The position numbers were made by a program, and so were the translations under genes. 64,000 nt of DNA from Lucifuga dentata (taxonomy: Eukaryota; Chordata; Actinopteri; Ophidiiformes; Bythitidae), in NCBI GenBank assembly GCA_014773175.1, contig VXCM01000821.1, positions 248,001 through 312,000 on the forward strand. Direction: 5' to 3'. Below are positions 24,648 through 36,606 of this stretch, one piece after another; the stretch's first letter is position 1; every line of letters starts with the position of its first letter. The notes beneath the pieces were generated by a model that had not been told where the DNA came from, ran no database searches, and saw only the letters and a list, made by a program, of their open reading frames with translations.

Positions 24648-27472
24648 AAACACAGACACAAAAGCCCTATTGTGGGTCTAACAATGTTTAAAGAGTTGGG
24701 AATAACAATGGTCATTATAGAGTAGAATGGCATTTTGCACACACATACACACACAAAATGAATATAATTCCCCTGGTCCAGTGAGGATACACAGAACATA
24801 ATGGTGAACTGACAGACAGTGATTAATTGATACATCAACACTGTGTGTGTGTTCACGCATGTGCACATGTGTTAAGGTCACTACATGGTCTTTTAATTGA
24901 ATTCTTGTATTTCTGTCTTGAAGGATAATGGAGGGAGCAACAGAGCAGAGAGAGACACATTGTTCTAACTCTCTCTGTGTGTCTCTGGGCCTTTATGTTA
25001 CCCTATGTCTTCTGTTCCTCCCTCATTCCTTCTCTTCTCAGGGTCTCCCTCTGGGGTAGGAATTTAATGTGTTAGCATGCTTATACATGTAATCGATAAA
25101 CATAGACTACATGTCCCTGTATGTGTGCATGTGTGCACAGGTGCAATTAACAAAATAGATACATTAAAGTGAAATAAAAGGTAATGGAATATTTTAATGA
25201 CAGAGAAGTACTTCAACTTTAATCACAGGAGTCTTACTATTTCAATATTACAATTTGGTTATGGGCTTTTACAACCAATGCCACAGCATGTCATGGTTGA
25301 CAGTCATACCAAACTACAGTCGTTTTGAGAAGGATGGAATGGAATGAAGTATGAACTAAGCCTTATGAAGCCTGGACACATTCATTTTTGTGGAACATGG
25401 TGTAGTGCACTCAAAAAGATGCCAATAGTGAAAGAGATAATATTTGTCCTAACTTCAGGCTTCACCCACATCCTAAATGCATAGTGATCTCATATTTCTC
25501 ATTATCTGAATATAATTCTTGTGACAATATGACAAAATTCAAAGTATCTGTTGAATATAATTAGTTTACTGAAGTTTAATGAAAAATGCAGAATCACTGA
25601 ATTTTTTCAAACCTTCAGTTTCGTGCTGTAAAAAGATCCACTGTGGATATTAAGCCAACTGTGAGCATTTTCTTATAACAGACATGCCTATTTGTTTCAA
25701 CAGTTCCTGCAACATTGATATCAAATATCACAGTCAGAACCGAATACCCTGATGTTAAATAATAATTGTCCATAAGAAAGCCCCACACCAAATTTTACAT
25801 CTAACAATCAAATCATAATGAACCATTTCATAATTTCTCTAAATTCCTCTATCCACAGAACACAAATAAAAATCCCACAATTAACACTAGGTGGTAATCT
25901 ACTGATTATCAGTAGTTTACCACTTAGCAAAATGCTACAAAAACTGGCTGTAGGCTACAAAAATGTACCAATGAATTGTTTATCAAACTAAACATTGTTT
26001 ACAGCTAAAATTTTCACAGTGAAAGTGACACAGGAAGAACGAGAAATCCCTGGTTGTACATAAAGCCACACAGACACACATGTATATTGTTCATTTTGCC
26101 TGCTTTACTGTATCCAAGTCAAAATATAGTTTAGACTGTCAAAGTCTTTCATTATAATTACTGATCAGCAGTGTTTGATCATACAGTGAGACAATGTCAC
26201 CGATAGCCAATTAAGTGGATCTGCACTAAGTCTGAGCCTCCAATTCTGAGGCATGTTGATGCAGATGCTCAAAAGTGCCACGATCAACTATAGTGTGCCT
26301 GCAGGATGAAACAGCTCAAGAACACAACCTTCAACCTTGACTGTATCTCATACTGTGACATAAAAACCAAAATTAAATAAGGTGGCATACTCAGGGATTT
26401 AATGTCATGTACTTGTCAAGTAAACCAGCAACTTAGAATTGAATTGTAGCCTTAAGTCCTTAAAATGTGAAGAACATATGTGAATTTAACTGTGGAGAGT
26501 CAGAGACACATTGTCAAGATCCTTGTTGCATTTCATTTTACATGTACTTACTGTACTAATGATCATTCTCTATCACCGCTAATAGGGATTAAAACACTCA
26601 TATAGTGAAAACAATGCCAGGAAGAGAGAGGCATGGGAAGTGAGATGTGAAAACAAGAAAGAGAGCTGGTAACCTTTCAGCAAACTCCGAGACATAATAC
26701 AAAAACAGAAGTAAGAAAGACAGAACAACTGGAGTTTTTGTAGCCCGAAGCAGGAATGGATTACTTTGATCTACCATACAGTTTTCAACTGCTGCAACAT
26801 GGTACAATCTGTTAGCTAGCAAACAAATATGAGCTAGGTTTTGCTTCTTTAGCCCCCTTAGGGTGAAAGAACAAAACCAACAATATAAGATAGATCTTTT
26901 TGAGCTGGTATTAGTCCATCAAATGGTAACAAAGGTCCATACCGTTATTTATTTCATTTCAACCAACTTGACATGAACATGAACATCTGAAAATTATTTT
27001 AGTAATACTTATGTGTGTGGATGGTATAACTGATATTATTCCAGAGACATGGAACTACTTTAGTTTTATGATTGTTGGCACCTTAGATAATCTTCCAGTT
27101 GACTCCAATGGTTCCTGGCTGGTTCCTTCTCAGTGCTTTACGTTGTAAGTTGCTGTGCCTCAAGTCAAACTCCCGACAGTGTAACAACCACAACAACAAA
27201 GTGAGTCACACAGCTACCAGCAGAATGCTAACCAGTTTTTGACAGAAAACTCTGAGTGCACTTGGGCTTGTACAATTCATTCAACAGACAAGAGCATTCA
27301 AGGGTTCTCCTCAGGTATGAATTAGAGCCAACACATTGTGCTATGGGGCCCTGGGCTGTCTACAGCTAAGGTATTTAACTGTGCACCAACTGTTAAGAGC
27401 TGTCACTTCAGTCAAAAGACTACAATAGGTGATTTCACCTTGTAGTTTCATCATCTCAGGCTGGAGGAGGAA

Positions 27473-27662
27473 TGGTGACTGAGAGGTTAGCACCTGTCAC
27501 CTCACAGCAAGAAGGTCATGTTTCAAACCAAACTGTGTGGAGTTTGGATGTTTCTACTTGGTTTTCGTCCCATAGTCAAAGATATGCAGGTCAGGTGACA
27601 ATACCTCATGTGCACTTTGCTTTGGATAAAAGAGTCTGCCAAATGAGTAAATGTCATTTGTA
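27473..27662 (+). mobile_element. tRNA-derived SINE, decayed
   Basis: The head reads GGTGACTGAGAGGTTAGCAC, CTGTCACCTCACAGCAAGAA, then GGTCATGTTTCAAACC, which is a decayed form of the widespread fish repeat beginning GGTGGTTAGCACTGT-CCTCACAGCAAGAAGG with an internal Pol III B-box (GGTTCGAATCC type). It continues with TGTGTGGAGTTTG and TAGTCAAAGATATGCAGGTC, both recognisable family phrases, and ends with TTTGGATAAAAGAGTCTGCC AAATG. The B-box is mutated, so it is unlikely to be active. Family membership is from memory of teleost repeats. Confidence 0.7.
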
Positions 27663-27875
27663 GTCTTTTGTTAAATGCTTAATTAGAATAAAACACTCAA
27701 TTCTCTGGGAGACGATGATATTTGAAATTTGTTGCTCAACAATTAAACAATCCCAACTAATTGTTTGTACTATCTGACCTCAGAAATCCTGGGTCCATGC
27801 CACTCTCCTGTGCTGTTACAGAAAAAAAACAAAGTGCAAATAAAAGTCTGGAAAGGAACATGTATGTGCATATGT

Positions 27876-27918
27876 ACAAAAAAAACAAAAAACAAAAAAA
27901 CAAAAAACAAAAAACAAG
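27876..27918. repeat. (A5-7C)n A-rich simple repeat
   Basis: A run of AAAAAAC-type units, low complexity. Confidence 0.9.
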
Positions 27919-28745
27919 ACATAAACTCACATATGTATAAATGTAAACAGATACACATACACAGAGAACAACAAACATACACCATACCATACATAAAGAC
28001 AGACACAGATATGCACATGAAAAGAGACCAACACAAGGAAACAAGGATGGACATACAGCATCTAAACGAGCCATTGTCAAGCAAAGTCATAAACAAATCT
28101 ATAAATCTGTTATATGGTTTGAGAAATGGAGATACTGACAGAAAGGGGTGGCAGAAGAGAAAAAAAGGTGTACCAAGAGTATGAATTCATCGCTGTTGCT
28201 ATGTCTCAGTGTGTGACATATGGAGGAAACTATTCTCTCACAAACTGAATGAGTCACACTAGCAGATTATGTGTGGTTTTCTTCATATAATGAGAGAACC
28301 ATGTTTCTCTCAGCCCACACAGTTCACAACAACACTCCAATGGTGCAGTGGTGGCTGTTGTATTGTAGAGAGATGTTGTTCTTGCCTCCTACCGCATCAC
28401 TATGAAATATGTTTCAAGGAATGAAGAAGGAATGTCTATTTTATCACTGACAGGCACACAATTGAAAAGACAAACTGTTTTAACAAGTTTCAAGGACCAC
28501 AGGAGTCTGCACAATGATGATCACATAAATATCAATCTGTCTCGAAAGGAAGAATTGCAAGCTATCACACACACAAAGGTATTGTGTTTTTCCAAGTCCA
28601 ATTGTGGCTCAGGTGTATTGTCCATTCGAGGATACTACCTCAAAAGAAAACAGCTCTGCACAGATCAGCTGCTGCCATTTCCAAAATGAGCACAACCAGA
28701 AAATACAATAGGGAAAACACAGGAATCACCCAAAAGCTGTTCTAA

Positions 28746-28787
<42 letters not shown>

Positions 28788-28842
28788 CATAGCAGAAAGT
28801 TGGTGTGCTTGTCCAAATAGTGGAAGGAAAAGTCTCCCAAAG

Positions 28843-28977
28843 CTACAAATTCTCTTGATAACCACTTTCACAGCAGAGGCCAGTTCAGTCAGGCAGAAGA
28901 GACAGGAACNCTACAAATTCTCTTGATAACCACTTTCACAGCAGAGGCCAGTTCAGTCAGGCAGAAGAGACAGGAAC
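28843..28977. repeat. 67-bp exact direct duplication around one N, plus third copy at 31979
   Basis: 28843-28909 and 28911-28977 are identical, with N at 28910. A third, slightly different copy starts at 31979. The adjacent duplication is probably an unmerged contig overlap; the distant copy has substitutions and is a real repeat or a second mis-joined haplotype. Confidence 0.9.
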
Positions 28978-29429
28978 TCATTGAAAATAACTAGTGACTC
29001 TTAGTTTCCTTTTCTCTTTCCTCTCCTCTGGTCTTCTCAACTGTTCTGCTCCCATTCCAGTTCTCTCTTTCCTCCACTCCCTTCAGCCAGTTCAACATGG
29101 CCTCCCTCCATCTTATCATGCCTCTCTGTATATTTCTCTTCATCTCTCCCTTTGTCTCCCTCTCTTTAATCTGTAGGTACTGACAGTCTCCATCTTTCCT
29201 CCAGGGGCAGTGGGCCAGCTCTAAGGCCAGTCACAGTGATCTCTCCCTGAGGATCAGGCTGCCTGACACCTGGGTGACTGCCCTGGAGGAACTGTGGTTA
29301 CATGAGTGTGTGTTTTGTGGGTGTGTGCATCTATTAATGTGTGTTTATGTGCATGTGTGTGCATGTGTGGCAAGGGGCTAATGGGCAGCTTGAAGGGATT
29401 ACCAGTTCAGACACTGGGATTACTGGAAC

Positions 29430-29431
<2 letters not shown>

Positions 29432-29492
<61 letters not shown>
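29432..29492. repeat. (CA)n microsatellite
   Basis: A 61-bp uninterrupted CA tract. Confidence 0.97.
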
Positions 29493-29495
<3 letters not shown>

Positions 29496-29586
29496 CAATA
29501 TTACCAGACAAGGGAGTCATCCAGGGTATATCAACTGACTTGCTACACTGTCCTGGTTCACATTGGCCTGGTAGCCAACAAACAGT

Positions 29587-30847
29587 GTTAAAGGAGCATA
29601 CAGGTGATTTTGCATGTTTGAGCCCAATAAACACGTTACATTACTTCCAACTATTTTCCAAAACATACTACTGGAGGGTGTGTTTTAGATTTATTTTTCC
29701 TACACTTCCAGAATGCTAGTGGTTTCAGTTCATTCTGGCACGCTATTAAAATTAACTTGTAAGAGACTTGAAATGTGCTTGAGATACAATCCATCACAGT
29801 AAATGGAAGTTGTTTTTATTTTGTATCTAAAGGCCATTACACACCAAGAACGATGTGAATAAACAACACACAAGTGCAAATTTTTTGCTTGCAAATTTGT
29901 CGTGGTAAATATATTCACACCAAGAGTGGTGTGATTTTTGTGAATATTTGTAAGGGTTCATGCCAAAAATGCACAATGAAAAAAAACTGAGTCAGCAACA
30001 AGTGATGAGGACCTGCTAACTTATAAAAGCACCAGGGGGTGGGGAGGAGAGGATGAAGAGAAGGAGGAGGAGAGAGACACAGAGATTTGATTCTGCGTTC
30101 ATTAAATATGAAGGAGGAGGACCCTGTTTGATATGGGAATTGTAAAGCTTTATCACAGCCGCTTCTGGACATTCTTCGGGATGACTCTAGGTAAATATTC
30201 ATTAAGACTATTGTCATAATGAAGCCAAGTTATCTTTATAGTTTGTGTCTGTTTTTTTCACACAGTCAGAGTTCTGGGACACATAAACAATCAGATGATC
30301 CACCATGTTTCATGTTTTAAGTATGATGTTACCAGGAAACGATGCTTTGATTGGTCCAACGCATTATATTTGCATGAGAAAAGTTGGAATAATCAAACTT
30401 GATCTGAAAAAATAAATGTTGCAGTTTCGTCAAACAAAACTCTGTCCTTGATATGAAGGCTCCATTAATGGGATGTGAGTTTGAAAAATATTATTCATGT
30501 GTGAAATATTCACACAAATTATTTGCATCTGGTGTGTAATGACCTTAAATTACTTAAACATTTCAACATGGAACTGCAAGGAATGTATGCCTCCACCAAG
30601 TAATGTAGTCCCAGGAGAAGACAAGTTTTATCAAGAAATTGAAAATGACTGACCCTTCTATATTTGGACGTACATGCTAGCAGGCATGGGTGAATCACCT
30701 GAACATTTGATTTTGAAAGATTAGGGATTTGACAAAATAAAATACAACTTTATGTTTTGGAAAATGGTTGTCAGTAAGGTAACATGTATTTATGCAAGAG
30801 TATTCAGTGGGCATAAACATCCAAAATCACCAGTATGGTCCTTTAAG
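29587..30847. mobile_element. inverted-repeat pair, probable TIR element carrying a nested insertion
   Basis: About 100-130 bp at 29587 (TTAAAGGAGCATACAGGTGA, then TTTTGCATGTTTGAGCCCAA) is matched on the opposite strand ending near 30847 (TTAAAGGACCATACTGGTGA, then TTTTGGATGTTTATGCCCA). Both end with the shared phrase TTTTCCAAAACATA. The arms face each other around 1.0 kb that contains a separate TAA-flanked element. Either they are long terminal inverted repeats of one element or two solo copies of a dispersed repeat in opposite orientation. A third solo copy lies at 55708. Confidence 0.6.
29831..30545. mobile_element. Harbinger-like TIR element (715 bp), TAA target duplication
   Basis: Ends are AGGCCATTACACACCA and, on the other strand, AGGTCATTACACACCA (15/16), flanked on both sides by TAA (29828-29830 and 30546-30548). 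A 3-bp TWA-type duplication and short TIRs are characteristic of the PIF/Harbinger superfamily. The interior has a short frame-disrupted stretch near 30108-30190 but no intact transposase, so it is non-autonomous. Confidence 0.65.
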
Positions 30848-31247
30848 AAGCTTCAGTTAAGACCAGGGCCTACTGGAGCTCATCAGGGCCATGTGACAGT
30901 TCAGCAGGTTAAGCACACAATACTGCCTTTCTAATTTAGAGTTCAGATGTGCAGAAAGAGGCTGACTGTATGGAACATGCCACCATTTAAAATTACAAAT
31001 AAATTCCTATAACAGTATATTGTTGGCAGTTGATGAAAATACAGTGTTCTACACGACCTTGAAATACAATGAAAGCTCTAATGCTAAGAGCAAAATTTAG
31101 GGTACCTCAGAAGTTGAAAGAGTGCCCAAAGATTGCCTAAGTGATGAGGCTTCAATACAAAGACACATGTTAATGTTGCCAAGAAAACTCTGAATAGATT
31201 ATGACCCTGAGTGTCATTTTTTTGGAACCCATTACTCTCATCATGCA

Positions 31248-31250
<3 letters not shown>

Positions 31251-31281
<31 letters not shown>
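31251..31281. repeat. (CA)n microsatellite
   Basis: A 31-bp CA tract. Confidence 0.95.
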
Positions 31282-31285
<4 letters not shown>

Positions 31286-31941
31286 AACAATTGCCTTGTT
31301 TATTGCCACGCTTAGATTTGCAATGACAAGTTAAAGGTTTCACGACAAGTGCCAACTGCCATAACAAGTGCTTGTGCAATCCTAGCTCACATTATGTAAA
31401 GTCATCTATGAATATTTATGAATGGGGGAAGTGCAGGTACTTGTCTTCGTCCTTCAAAGTGAATGGTTGTACTGTAAGGCCAAAAATGGGCTAACTGACA
31501 ACAGGCTGTCGGAAATACGACACTCCAAGTCCTGCAAAATTAGCATCTACTGGTTTCAGGTCAGACTTATTTTTGGGAACATCATAAAAACACATATGAC
31601 TGTTCCACATGTGAAAGTGAATTGAACTTCTTGATAAATATAATGCAATGTGGTCTTAAATTGAACAGTGAGGACTGTATTGTGTCAATACATTTACATT
31701 CACATGGTTACTGTTAGGAATGAGATTATCATGACAGTTCTAATAAAGCATCTGTATGGTCCAAAATACAGTAACACACTGTCATTCCATTCCTGAATTT
31801 CTTTTGTCTTCAGTTAGCATGTACATGTAAGGGGTGTTTTTGCTAACCACTCACAATAACTGAAAAATTCAATTAAGACAAACCCCAGATGTAATAAACA
31901 CAGATATAATCTCAAAGCTGTTGTATTTAAAAAAACAAAAC

Positions 31942-31977
<36 letters not shown>

Positions 31978-31978
31978 N

Positions 31979-32080
31979 CTACAAATTCTCTTGATAACCA
32001 CTTTCACAGCAGAGGCCAGTTCAGTCAGGCAGAAGAGACAGGAAGTCATTGAAAATAACTACTGACTCTTAGTTTCCTCT
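31979..32080. repeat. direct repeat of 28911-29015
   Basis: About 100 bp matching 28911 onward, with differences such as GGAAGTCATT versus GGAACTCATT and AACTACTGACT versus AACTAGTGACT. Similarity ends after TTAGTTTCCT. It begins immediately after a poly-A and an N at 31978, so its left boundary is unknown. Confidence 0.85.
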
Positions 32081-33266
32081 TGTACATTTTATTGTGACCA
32101 CTACAGTGGCATAAGAAACTCAAAGAACAGACTCTCCAAAGGCTCAAGAGAGATGTCTCACTGGAGAATTTGACTCTTGAATATTGTACAGCTGCATTAA
32201 TGTTATTGTAATGATTAAAATTATAATCTGTGCCAGGCTGTGCTGAAAAGAACAGAGCTTGTTATCAGCACTGAATTAATGACATTTACAGGAAGAATTG
32301 AGAGAGACACAGATGCTCCCCCCATTGAATTAATATCATGTGAAAAGAGACACACAGAAGAGCTGAGAGACAGCGATTAAGAAATAGAGAGATGAAAGAG
32401 TGAATTACATTCATTCAAAGAAAGACTGAGGCAGATTGGGAGAAAGAGAGATGATACCCGTGAATGTACATCAAGAGATGAGTGATAACAAACTGAAAGG
32501 TAATTTCAGGGATACAGGGACAAAGAGGGAGAGAAAGTGAAAATAAAAGACTGGGAAATGAATAAATGGATGTCATTTAAAGAAAAGAAGGAGTAATGAT
32601 GGACCGGAAAAATCCATCAAGACATTTAAAGAACAATACATACATCTCTTTCTCTCTCTACCTCTGTGTCTTTATAACCTCTGTCACAGAAGAGCCAATG
32701 AAAAAAAAAAAAAAAAANAAAAAAAAAAAAAAAAAAGATTTAGGAACATGTTTGAAGAGAAGAAAACCCACAGTGAAGGAAAAACTGCGTGTCTCAGATG
32801 CTTTAAGATCATCTCTGTGGAGCCAGGCATTTCATGCCATGTGCCCTTTCACAGCACTGCATTCACACTAAACAGAAGCATTACTGATTTTGTAAACGGC
32901 TGAAAATAGCAGTCTCAAAGATGCATAAATTCACTCACACCTGCTGTGTTTTCCACCATGGCATGCAAACCTTATCAGTTATGCACAAATCAAAGCAATC
33001 CCGCATAACATTTCTGCTGCTCCATGTTTTCTTGCAATGATAGTTTACAACAAATTGGACACCTGATGGATGCCCACTGTCAAAACTTTGTTAACATTAA
33101 ACTTGGTGCAGTAGGAAAGTTGTGCTGAACTTTGTTTAAATTTTGAAAGTTGAAAGTTGAGAGACAGTGAGAGACTTTGACTTTTTATTAAGTTAACTTC
33201 AGAATCTATTTTCAAGTATCACTGGTAGTTAGTCTTAGTTAGTTGTTAGACTGTGCTAGTGTTCAG

Positions 33267-33696
33267 CAGTGGTTCTCAAACTGTGGCATATGTACAACCA
33301 GTGGTACTTGAAGGCCCCCTGGTGGCATGCTAGATGACTATAGAAATTTCTACATTGTAACAAAAGAGTTGAAATCTCTATGGCAATTTTCGTTAGTTTG
33401 GCAAATCATTCACAAATAAAAGGGTTCATTAAAAATATATATATGTGTAATTCTCTTTCAATTAAATTTTTTTTGTTGTTGAAAAAAGCCCAACTCACAC
33501 ANATATATATATGTGTAATTCTCTTTCAATTAAATTTTTTTTGTTGTTGAAAAAAGCCCAACTCACACAGGCATTTCCATTCTGGGTTGTGAGTGACTTT
33601 TGAGAGCTTGTAATATTATCAGATTTTACAGATTTTTTAAGAATTGGTGAGAGGTGGTCAGAGGTGGTGCATAGTTAAAATGTTTGAGAACCATTG
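33267..33696. mobile_element. hAT-type MITE with assembly duplication inside
   Basis: Left end CAGTGGTTCTCAAAC and right end GTTTGAGAACCATTG are inverted repeats (14/15) with the classic CAG-GGTTCTCAAA form of hAT/Charlie-type elements. No 8-bp target duplication survives. The interior is non-coding. It contains a 67-bp exact duplication (33435-33501 and 33503-33569) around an N, so the true length is probably about 362 bp rather than 430. Confidence 0.75.
33435..33569. repeat. 67-bp exact direct duplication around one N (assembly join)
   Basis: Identical copies at 33435-33501 and 33503-33569 with N at 33502; same unit length as at 28.9 and 46.2 kb. Confidence 0.92.
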
Positions 33697-34081
33697 GTCA
33701 ATAAACTACTGTGTCAAGATGTGCATAATATATTTATTATATTTATTGTATAACATGTTTGCAGAGTGATAAATTCATCATGTACTGTAAAAGTTCCAAT
33801 TTAGACTAGATATTACTGTGTTGTTCTAATAGAATTCAATCGATTATATAAACATCTATGTTTCATTTCTCCATTTCTCATCAAAGTCACCAAGAAAGTG
33901 AATGTGTCCAAAAAAAAAAAAAAAAAAAAAAAAAGAAGGTAATTCTGATTTTGAGGATAGAAGATCCTGTTTTGTGGGTCACACAGGAGCATACAGGAGA
34001 GAAGCCTTGAGGAAATCTATAGAAAGAAATGTTTTTTTTTTCTTCCTCCCTGCCTTTTTAACCTGAGCATTTTTTAGATCT

Positions 34082-34086
<5 letters not shown>

Positions 34087-34136
<50 letters not shown>

Positions 34137-34238
34137 ACAGGGCAGAACTGATGCAGGAAGAGATGAAATACAAGTTCCTCAGGGGTAAACACACCTCAAG
34201 TTTATACTCTTTCTCAAACACACACACACACACACACT
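34087..34238. repeat. two (CA)n microsatellites
   Basis: (CA)n at 34087-34133 and a shorter one at 34219-34238. Confidence 0.95.
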
Positions 34239-35054
34239 TTTCACTCAGGTACCCACATCTACGTATACAGTAGTTGCAGAAAAGTATATTCCGTTCTGCT
34301 CAGAAATACTGTCCCAACATCAAAGACTGTATTTGCTCAGTTTTACATCAATTCTTCATTGCTGTGTGTCCCATGCGGTCATTGTGTTTGTTCCTGTGTG
34401 TTCTCCTGTACTCTGGTGTTGTATGTTTATGTCTTTTGACATATGCCAAGGCCCCAGGAAGTAGGGGTGCTGGGGGGCTGCCACACCCCCTGTTGGCAGT
34501 GGTACTGCAGCTGTATTTTAGAGAGGAGGGCATTGCTGTTGGTGCCATCAATAAATAAATAAATAATTGTAAATAAAGACTTTTTAATGCAAGAGTTACT
34601 ACAACTTGGTTCATCCTACTGCAAACTCTTGTAATGATGTCACATGACCTTACTGTCATGGATATTACTGGTTGCTAGTCTTGTGTCACTATAGATGACT
34701 TTGCCCTAAAAATCAAATGTGAGAAAATGGCGCAAAAATGGATTTTGAATATTTTTTGGAAAACTTCAGCAGAATAAAAGAAGCTGTGATGACTTTTTTG
34801 AGATTTAAAATAAATTCTGTGCTTGTTACAATTCCACCTTGAAGTAATGCATTGGGATCATTATTGATTATTGTTACGGAGGTTCAGCACCACAGACAGC
34901 GCTCCACACCCGCTGTCACCACATCCCCAGATTAAAATACATTCCTGGGGCTACGACATATGTGTCCATTTATTGCATGTGACTCACTGTATGTTTAACT
35001 CTATGCCTGTATGTGTTTCTGTTTGTATGCATGGCTCCTCTGTGTCTGTGTGTC

Positions 35055-35074
35055 GGGGGGGGGGGNGGGGGGGG
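35055..35074. repeat. poly-G run with N
   Basis: G run of about 20 with N at 35066, followed by GATGTGGGATGTGGGTG; capable of G-quadruplex formation and typical of sequencing dropout. Confidence 0.9.
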
Positions 35075-36606
35075 ATGTGGGATGTGGGTGTAACTTGGCC
35101 AGGTGTAACATTGGAGAGGAATGCCAATACAAACTGGGTCAGGGTAAGAATAGGAAAAGGGAATAAACTAGTCAGGATATGGCAACCAAAAAGTAGAATG
35201 CATTCATCAGATACCATCTGGTGTGACAGTAACACCATCCTTTGGCACTGTTTTCAGGCTTTTTATGGCTGATACTATTTTATGCCATTAGAGTCTGTCA
35301 ATTTATTCATGTTTTACATTTTACAGTACAAACAAGCCTCAAACATAAGCTGCAGAAGAGACACTGCAAGAGCCACAACTTAGCCTCAAGTATTACTCAT
35401 ATTATTTTCCAACATGGACCCATGACTCCAAAATATACAACTCATTGTTTCAAAATGATTCATTACACTGTATTATAGTCTGTTATAATTAGTGTGTCCT
35501 TTCTTCCTTTCTTCCCTGCATGTCTGGGTGAATGATCACAGAGCTGCTTGAATAGTCAGATGCTAATAACACATCTGATAAAAAATACCAAACCACGGAA
35601 CATATCATGCCATAGTCAGTAATACTGATGCACATTGTATCCAATCATGTTTTTCATGGTCAAAAAAAAAAAAAAAAAAAAAGAATGAGAAGATGTGCAG
35701 CAAAAATCAGCAATTGTTTTTTTTTTAATGTTGATACATCCAATAGACAAAGTTTCATCCTGAGGTGTTTCTACCACATGTGTGCAAAAATTACACACAC
35801 TCGGCCAACAACAGATAGTTCACTGTTTAATCTGCTAAATGTAGATCATGTTGCTAATCCTTTTGAGCATAGCATGCTGCCAATCATAACACTTCAACAA
35901 CTGAAAATGTCAAATTTATATGAGAGACACTATAGGACACTCTTGCCATGGTTGCCTGAGCATCTCTAATTTGTTCTGGGACTGTGATCTGCTCCTCCAT
36001 CTCCTTTCACTTCTCCACTGTCTCCTGATTCCTCTACTTTGGGACATCTACCCCCAATTTTCCTCTGCTTTCCTCCAGTCCTGCCTTCGCTCCCCCTAAT
36101 TTCTCCAAACTCACCTGGAACTTTGCCGCAGGACATTATAGTTACAGCACTAAAGATCTTTCCAGCTCTTTCTAAAACTGTGTTAGCAACCATATTTCGA
36201 AGCGCTGACAGATATCTGAGATAACTATATTTTCAGACCTTTCAGAAAGTGTTTTTAGGCTATTTCAAGTTCTTTTTACTGTCCTGTAGCTACTGGACTT
36301 TAGAAAGAATCGTTACAAGTCGTCAGATGATGCCAAAGGATCATTTTCATATCAGCATTGTCATAGCATGTTCCCTTTAATCGAGAAAAGGGACAATGCT
36401 GTGTGAGCTGTGATCATAGACCTCCTGGGATTAGGAAAACAAGTGGTGCTAATTAGAATCAGCCACACCTATTTACTGCCAACTGCTTTGCAAATTGTCA
36501 CATTAACACTGTTCCTCAGTCAAGCTAATGTGCTACATTTGTTGCTAGTTTGAGAAATAAATTGTTAAGGTGTATCTGGAAAATAAATAAATAAATAAAA
36601 TAAGCA

